From Begonia masoniana (lineage: Eukaryota > Streptophyta > Magnoliopsida > Cucurbitales > Begoniaceae), in NCBI GenBank assembly GCA_022432975.1, contig CM039509.1, positions 23,281,432-23,345,431 on the forward strand: 64,000 nt of DNA. The letters are read 5' to 3'. Numbering within the stretch: the stretch's first letter is position 1; each line of letters starts with the position of its first letter. This document shows positions 57,533 through 64,000 of this stretch, piece after piece. The notes beneath the pieces are model-generated. The model did not search any database. It was not told the origin of the DNA and saw nothing but the letters and a program-made list of their open reading frames with translations. The translations under genes were made by a program, and so were the position numbers.

Positions 57533-60500
57533 TGTGACGACCCGAATCCGGATCCCGATCAGCAGGACCCGAGAACCAAGCCGTCACTGCGGGACAGTTA
57601 ACAGAAAACAGAGACTATTTTTTTTTTTTAACAGGGAACAAAACATTAGGAAACAAACAGAAAACAGACTGAACTTTTAAGAGTAAAACCTTAAAGCTTA
57701 ATAGAGAAGGAAAACATTTTCAGGATTTGGAATCAAAACAGAGAAAAAGAAATAGTTAAAAAATAGACTGCAGAATGAATGGCAGAAGGAGAGCAGGAAG
57801 AGCAGGAAGATTGGAAGCAAGGAGAAATGAAACAGTGCAATCGGTGGATGTAAACAACAACAAGGTGAACAAAGAAATCGGTGGATGCGAACAGTGCAAT
57901 CAGTGGATATAATAAGACAAAAGACGAACAGTGTTCAGCTGAAGAGACTGAGTAAAACTGGGCGGAAGAGGTGGTGACATCAGCCGGAAGATGGGTGACG
58001 ACAGGCGGAAGATTAAAGCTATCGGTGGATTCAGATAAGACAAAAGACGAACAGTGTTCAGCGGAAGAGGCTGAGTAAAACTGGGCGGAAGATGTGCTGA
58101 CGTCAGCCGGAAGATGGGTGACGCAGGCGGAAGATACAGGCAGCAGGCGGAGTTCGGAGGATGTAAACAGTGGGTGACGTCATCGGAAGAGGAGATGACG
58201 TCAGACGGAAGATGCAGGCAGCAGATGAGATCGGATGAGGTGATGACGTCAGCCGGAAGATGGATGACGTCAGCCGGAAGATACAGAGAGTAGATGAATT
58301 CGAATGAGGTGATGACGTCAGCCGGATGATGGATGACGTCAACCGGAAGATACAGACAGTAGGTGAATTCAGATGAGGTGATGACGTCAGCCGAATGATG
58401 GATGACGTCAACCGGAAGATACAGACATTTACGTAATCGGCAGAAGAAAAACCTATGACAGAATCACTGTTTGACGGAAGATGCGAATAAGACAAAATGT
58501 GAACAGTGACTATCAATGGATGTACACTTAAAACAGCAGTGAACGTGATCGGAAGATGCAGTTTTTAAGGCAGAACTTGACAACTATAACAGGAAGACAT
58601 ACGAACAGAGGACATAAAACAAAAGGCAATAAAGGTTTCAGATTTCCAAAACCCGAATCGAAGCAAGGTTGCAAAACATGCATTACAAATGACAGATTCA
58701 AGAAGACACACTGCATAGATAGCTCAAAAACCAGAGGCCATCCATGCATAGACTAACAGAAAATATTCCAAACCATTTTAGAATACTTCAGAACATAATT
58801 CAACTATCAAATACAGTACAAACAGAAGGCATGAAAATCGTAGACTTTCAATGCCCGATTCTAAACAAGATTGTAAAACATACTTTACAATTGACAGCTT
58901 TCAAGAAGACAAACTGCATGGATAGCTCTAGAATTCGAGACCATCCATGCATAACCTAAAAAGGGAGAATTCAAGCAGTTCCAGAATGTTTCAGAACATT
59001 TAAAATATACGGATACAATCTGTCAAATACAGAGGTTCTAAATACATCAACAACAGAATATTTCAGGAGACAACTATCAATGTTCAAACAGGGATTTAAA
59101 ACTCAAACGCCAGAACCTATACATTGTATATATCCAACAGAATTTCCTACAGAGTTTTTAAAACAAAAACACAGAATCCTAGTAGGGTTTACAGACATAA
59201 ACTTTACTTTAAATACTTAAACCTCGGGACATAATTGGTCTGGCTGCAGCAACCACCCCGAGAGCTCGAGCCACCAGCACCTAATCATCAGACTGAGGCA
59301 CCAAGTCCTCATTTTCAGGTTCAGTACCTACATCAGAGAGTTCATCTATGAGCCTAAAGCTCAGTAAGAACAAATAAAATGCTGTGATGCATATGCTATG
59401 CATGCAGTTTTCAGAAATTCAGTGACAATACAGTACATTACGTTTCAGTGGCAATGGAGTATAAGTGGGGCTTATAGGGGAACTGGCGAACAGTAGGTGC
59501 ACTATCAGGCACAAAAGTTATACGGTACAGTACAGAAACAGATCTGGGGGCCAGTCCCCGTCCCGCACTTAACCAGTACATTTCAGTCAGATTTTATCTT
59601 GTTTAGTTTCAAACAGTGTACAGAAAACATTTGCATGTCTTTCAGAGAAAAAGTGTATGCATGGACGGTGCTTGAACTTAAACTGGCAGATAACAGAAAT
59701 AAGACAACAGACGACAGAAATAAACCAAAGCCAAACATTTCAGAACATAACTCCAACTCTTCTAACCAAAACAACCCGATAGAACAGAAAACCTAGTACC
59801 TCCGTGATGTAGGGCCTTAAGGGCCAACCTACAGATATGAACTTACCTGATATCCGTGATGCAGTTGGCTGGAAAGTCTCGGGAATGCACAGATCTGTAA
59901 CAAGCACGTAGAGAAATAAACAATGTTGCAAATGCTAACTAATAAGTTAGAATAATCAGCAGCAACACGTTTCAAATCTTTAGAAAACACACCAACGTGT
60001 TTTCATCCAAAGACAGTGAGTTTTCTCTAAATACCATAACCCTAAACTTTGGTAAAAACCCACATTAAACTTGTCCAAACTTGTTAGCATGAGTAGATGC
60101 TTACCTTTTTGCTGAAGGAAACAGAAGAATGCAGGAAAAACAAGATTTGGTACTTTGTTGCAGTCGCCAGGAAGAGAGAAAGCAAAGAGGGAAGGGAAGA
60201 AGCAGAGAAGTGAAATGCAAATTTCATGTAGGAGGAAGGACTTAACTTCCCCAACAAGTTGCCAAGTGTCAACTATCCATTGGCTATCTCCCACCAACCT
60301 TAATTTCTCTCCATTATACCCTTCCATGCATTTTAAACTTAGTGTTTTGTTTTGGTTGAATATAGTTTGGTTTTCCAATTGAATCGTTACTTAATTTCTT
60401 CAATCCGTTTTCTCCAAAAAAACCCACTTTTCTGTAAGGTATCATAAAACTTCGAATAAAATACACATTTTATTAATGGCCAATAAAGTCTATTCCAACA

Positions 60501-60540
60501 GTTTAAGGAATAATTACATGGCAAAATGCCTGGTGTTACA
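57533..60540 (-). mobile_element. solo LTR nested in the 3' LTR, TSD gatgc
   Basis: Starts TGTGACGACCCGAATCCGG, ends GCCTGGTGTTACA; gatgc at 57528-57532 and 60541-60545. 3008 bp. TGACGTCA array 58090-58430, two hairpins (58712-58748 and 58915-58951), acceptor-like block with micro-ORF relic (59281-59349 plus upstream), donor block AC at 59845-59846. Confidence 0.95.
58090..58430 (-). repeat. TGACGTCA/CCGGAAGATG repeat array
   Basis: About eight modules of GATGACGTCAGCCGGAAGAT type, with a 60-bp higher-order period in 58230-58430 (GGTGATGACGTCAGCCG then GGATGACGTCAACCGG). Confidence 0.88.
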
Positions 60541-62315
60541 GATGCCACAAGCGGATGCCATAATTTTAAAGGCAGAAATGACAATATTTAACAGGAAGAC
60601 ATATAAACAGGGAGCACAAAAACAGACGGCATAAAAACCTCAAACCCCAAAGCCCGATTCAAAACATAATTTTAAACGTGTTAGAGAACACAACAGAGGT
60701 TTAAGAAATCAAATTGCATGGATAGCTCTAAAACCAGAGATAACCCATGCACAACCTAAAAGAGAAAAACTCCAAAAAGTTCCAGAATGCTTCAAAATAT
60801 ATATACAACTGTCAATTACAGAGGTTTAAAAAAAAACACCAAAACCTATACATTATAAAAATCCCAATAGAGTTCTAAAACAAAAACACCAGAATCCCAA
60901 CAGAGTCTACAGACATGAACTTTAGAGATCATGGCAGAAATTTCAAGAAAAATTGACTGCCTGGAAAGCTCTAAACCCGAACCGATCCACGCACAGCAAA
61001 ATAGAGATTTCCAAACGATTATAAAACATTTCAAGAGACAACTATAAACTGTCAAACAGAAGTTTTAAATACATCAACAGAAAGTTTGTACATTGTTTTA
61101 AAATCCCAAAAGCTGTACAGAACTTGACATAACTTTAGAAAAATACATCCTCACAGGAAATACATTTGTCGACTGCAGCAACCACCCCATGAGCTGATCC
61201 CGCCAACTACATCAACTCATCATCTTGAGGCACAATATCCTCTTCTGGAGGATCCATACCTACAACAGGGAGTTCAACTATGAGCTTAGAGCTCAGTAAG
61301 AACATACAATACAAAGTGATGCATATGCTGTGCATGAACATTTTCAAATACATGAACGTTACATTACATTACGTTTCACTAGACAGGAAGGTATAAGTGG
61401 GAGGAAGAGCTGGTGCAACAGGAGTACATGCAATAAACAGGACATAACAGGAGTACATGACAGGATGTCAGTCCTCGTCCATACTTAACCATACATTACA
61501 TTAACATTTTAGCTTCCATTACTTCAAATCTGGTGCTGAAAACATTTACATGGTTTTACAGAAAACGTGGATGTATGAACATATATGATGCTTAAACTCA
61601 ACATATACAGGTGACAGAATAAAAACTACGGGAAACAGAACACAAAGAACACGTTTAACTTAAAGCATAACCTACGACCTAACTACCCGAATCAAAACCT
61701 AGTATCTCTTTGTTATAGGGCCTTAAGGGCCAACTTATACGCATGAACTTACCTGTTGTCCAAAATGCAGCAAGCCTTTGTTCGTGTATACGACCCCTTC
61801 GGGATTTGCGAACTAGAATATACACAATCAGACTTTTTCTCTAAAAATCAGAAAACTAGTTTTGACTTGTACAATAGCTAAGTAGATGCTACCTTAGGCA
61901 GAGAAATAGAAGAAAACTGAGGAGATCGTAGGAGCTTTGATGGACGTTTGTCGTCTGGAAGAGAGAAAACAGAGAAGAGGATGAAAATGAAGGTTTACGT
62001 AGAAGAGAAGACAATAGGTAGGTTTCTCAGCAAGTTATATACATTTGGCAACCATCCATTGGCTCCCACCCACCTACCTTAATTCATTCCCAATTTACCC
62101 CTCTATGCATTTCTAACTAAAACATTATTTAGTTAATCGATTTGGTATCACGAATCACCCTCGTTCGATTAAATACGTCAACAATTTCATTAAAAACAGT
62201 CATTGCGTTAATATCAGAGTAATTCCGCTTAATTATTCGGGGAATAATTAAATAGGCAAAATGTCGGGTGTTACATTCCACCCACCTTAACAAAAATTTT
62301 GTCCTCAAAATTTGT

Positions 62316-64000
62316 TTAAGAAAATAACTCTGGATATTGGGCCCTAACATCCTCTTGTCTTTCCCATGTGCCTTCCTCTACATTATGATTGCGCCATAAA
62401 ACTTTCACCAATGGGACCACTCGGTTGCGCAACACATTGAGTGAAGTATCTAAAATCTGTATGGGTCTTTCTTCATATGTTAGCGTCGGCATGATATTAA
62501 AGTCCACCTGCTTCATGATCTGAGTTGGATCTCGTACACATTTCCTCAGCATCGAAACATGAAAGACATTGTGAACCCCATCTATCGACGCTGGCAACTG
62601 TAGTCTGTAAGCCATGCTTCCCACCCTCTTCAAAATGGGAAATGGCCCCACAAACCTTGGACTGAGCTTCCCTTTCTTACCAAATCTCATCACCCCTTTG
62701 AAAGGCGACACCTTCAGGAATACTTCATCGCCTTCAGCGAACTCCAAGTCTCTCCGTCTTCGGTCTGCGTAACTTTTCTGCCGACTCTGTGCAGTTTGGA
62801 TTCTTTGTTTGATAGCACCTACTACCTCAGACATCTGTTGTAATAATTCGGGGCCGACGAGTCTGGATTCTCCAACTTCATCCAAACATAATGGAGATCT
62901 ACACTTCCTGCCATAAAGAGCTTCATATGGAGCCATACCGATCGTAGCCTGGTAGCTATTGTTGCAAGCGAACTCCACAAGCGACAAATATCTACTCCAA
63001 GGCGCATGAAACTCCAGCACGCACGACCTTAGCATATCTTTAAGTATCTGAATCGTTCTCTCGGATTGTCCGTCAGTTTGTGGATGAAATGCAGTGCTGA
63101 AATTTAACTTGGTACCCAAGGAGTTTTGCAAGCTTTTCCAGAACCTCGGCGTGAATCTAGTGTCCCGGTCAGATACAATTGATACTGGCACCCCATGTGG
63201 CTTGACGATCTTGCTAATGTATAGCTCTGCATACTGATCCATGGAGAACATCGTCTTCACAGGTAGAAAATGGGCCGACTTCGTCAATCTGTCTACTATG
63301 ACCTATATGCTATTATGGCCCTTAGTCGTCCTCGGTAGGTCAACAACGAAGTCCATAGTGATATTCTCCCACTTCCATTTAGCGATCGGAAGAGGCTGAA
63401 GCGTTCCACCTGGTCGTTGATATTCAGCTTTGACTTGTTGACATATCATGCAAGACTCCACATACTTGGCTACTTCGTTCTTCATATTTGGCAACCAGAA
63501 GTGAAGTTTCAAGTCCTGATACATCTTCGTGCTTCCAGGATGCACAGAGAAAGAAGACGAGTGGGCTTCAGATAAAATGTCCCTTCGCAGCTCTTCGTCT
63601 CTCGGAACATACCACCTATCTTTGAACTTCAGAATACCATCTCCCAAATAACGGAAATCGGAAGAGGCCATAGGTAACTTGCTTACTATATCAGCCATTT
63701 CCTTTGAATTGGTATTCTAGGCTTCTTTAATTCGGTCCAGGATGGTGGGACGTAGTGTCAAGTCCGCTAGCATGGCCAATAGCCCAGAAACTATCTCCAT
63801 ATCAAACTTCTGGATTTCTGTCCTCAAAGGCATTGATACGGCCGACATAGCTAGTTGTATAGTAGCTGGCATCCTGTTCAATGCATCGGCTACCACGTTA
63901 GCTTTCCTCGGGTGGTATTTAATCTCAACATCGTTTTCTTTCACAAATTCTAACCACCGTCTTTGTCTCATGTTTAACTCTTTCTGGGTAAATATGTACT
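62316..64000 (-). pseudogene. chromovirus pol (RNase H end, integrase, chromodomain-like tail), partial
   Basis: Minus-strand frame ending TAA at 62316-62318. From the right edge: the RNase H end ([18 protein letters not shown]), linker, integrase HHCC region (63420-63600), SIVSDRDTRF, HPQTDGQSERTIQ, GKLSPRFVGPFPIL and a tail with VLWRNHNVEEGTWERQED, YPELFS. All in one frame; stops near 63300 (tryptophan to TAG) and 63717. The chromodomain-like tail is undamaged, unlike in the two other copies. Confidence 0.94.

Larger units (their letters stand above)
57224..64000 (-). mobile_element. chromovirus, 3' half, continuing past the window
   Basis: The left LTR (57224-62275, about 2.04 kb without a nested solo LTR) is followed by the reversed polypurine tract and minus-strand integrase and RNase H. 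Its 5' LTR and TSD partner (expected atttt after the element) are outside. LTR starts TGTGACAACCCC and ends GTCGGGTGTTACA. Confidence 0.92.

Overview
The window reads as gene-poor, repeat-saturated nuclear DNA of a flowering plant, probably a eudicot; the species cannot be named from the sequence. The evidence is plant-type Ty3/gypsy chromovirus and Ty1/copia (SIRE/Maximus-like) polyproteins, tRNA-iMet primer-binding sites, a tRNA-derived SINE, long foldback DNA elements and AT-rich intergenic DNA. There is no bacterial-type operon and no convincing complete host gene. Boundaries were set by finding nine pairs of 5-bp target-site duplications (TSDs): catac, aaaat, ctttt, gtttt, ttgtg, ttatg, tggac, ctaag and gatgc.

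Layout. 1-1919: 3' parts of two LTRs lying in a copia reverse transcriptase. 1920-about 9950: minus-strand copia element, decayed, split by a solo LTR at 3771-6542. About 9951-11442: unassigned DNA. 11443-21357: complete but inactivated minus-strand chromovirus with two 2.6-kb LTRs. 21358-22458: flank and an AT-rich palindromic element. 22459-24448: solo LTR that splits what looks like the last exon of a host gene. 25082-50490: a plus-strand chromovirus of the same family, swollen to 25.4 kb by nested insertions. These are a solo LTR and a 7.4-kb non-coding LTR retrotransposon in its 5' LTR, a solo LTR (itself holding a SINE) in its pol gene, and another solo LTR in its 3' LTR. 51436-55762: two LTR fragments in inverted orientation, one carrying about 60 copies of a 27-bp minisatellite. 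55763-57223: a 1.4-kb palindrome. 57224-64000: 3' half of a third, minus-strand chromovirus whose LTR holds another solo LTR.

How it works together. Nearly everything is retrotransposon; six solo LTRs against two complete chromoviruses point to strong LTR-LTR recombination. The unusual part is the LTRs themselves, 2-3 kb long. Across diverged subfamilies they share (i) a splice-donor block, AG/GTAAGT followed by a variant of GGCCCTTAAGG; (ii) a GATGTAG/GT acceptor-like block overlapping a 31-33 codon ORF that keeps length and frame; (iii) a TGCATGGAT...ATCCATGCA hairpin; and (iv) a hypervariable repeat domain filled, depending on subfamily, by TGACGTCA arrays, serial palindromes, GATCGATC palindromes or minisatellites. 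These shared LTR features are the best candidates for something undescribed.
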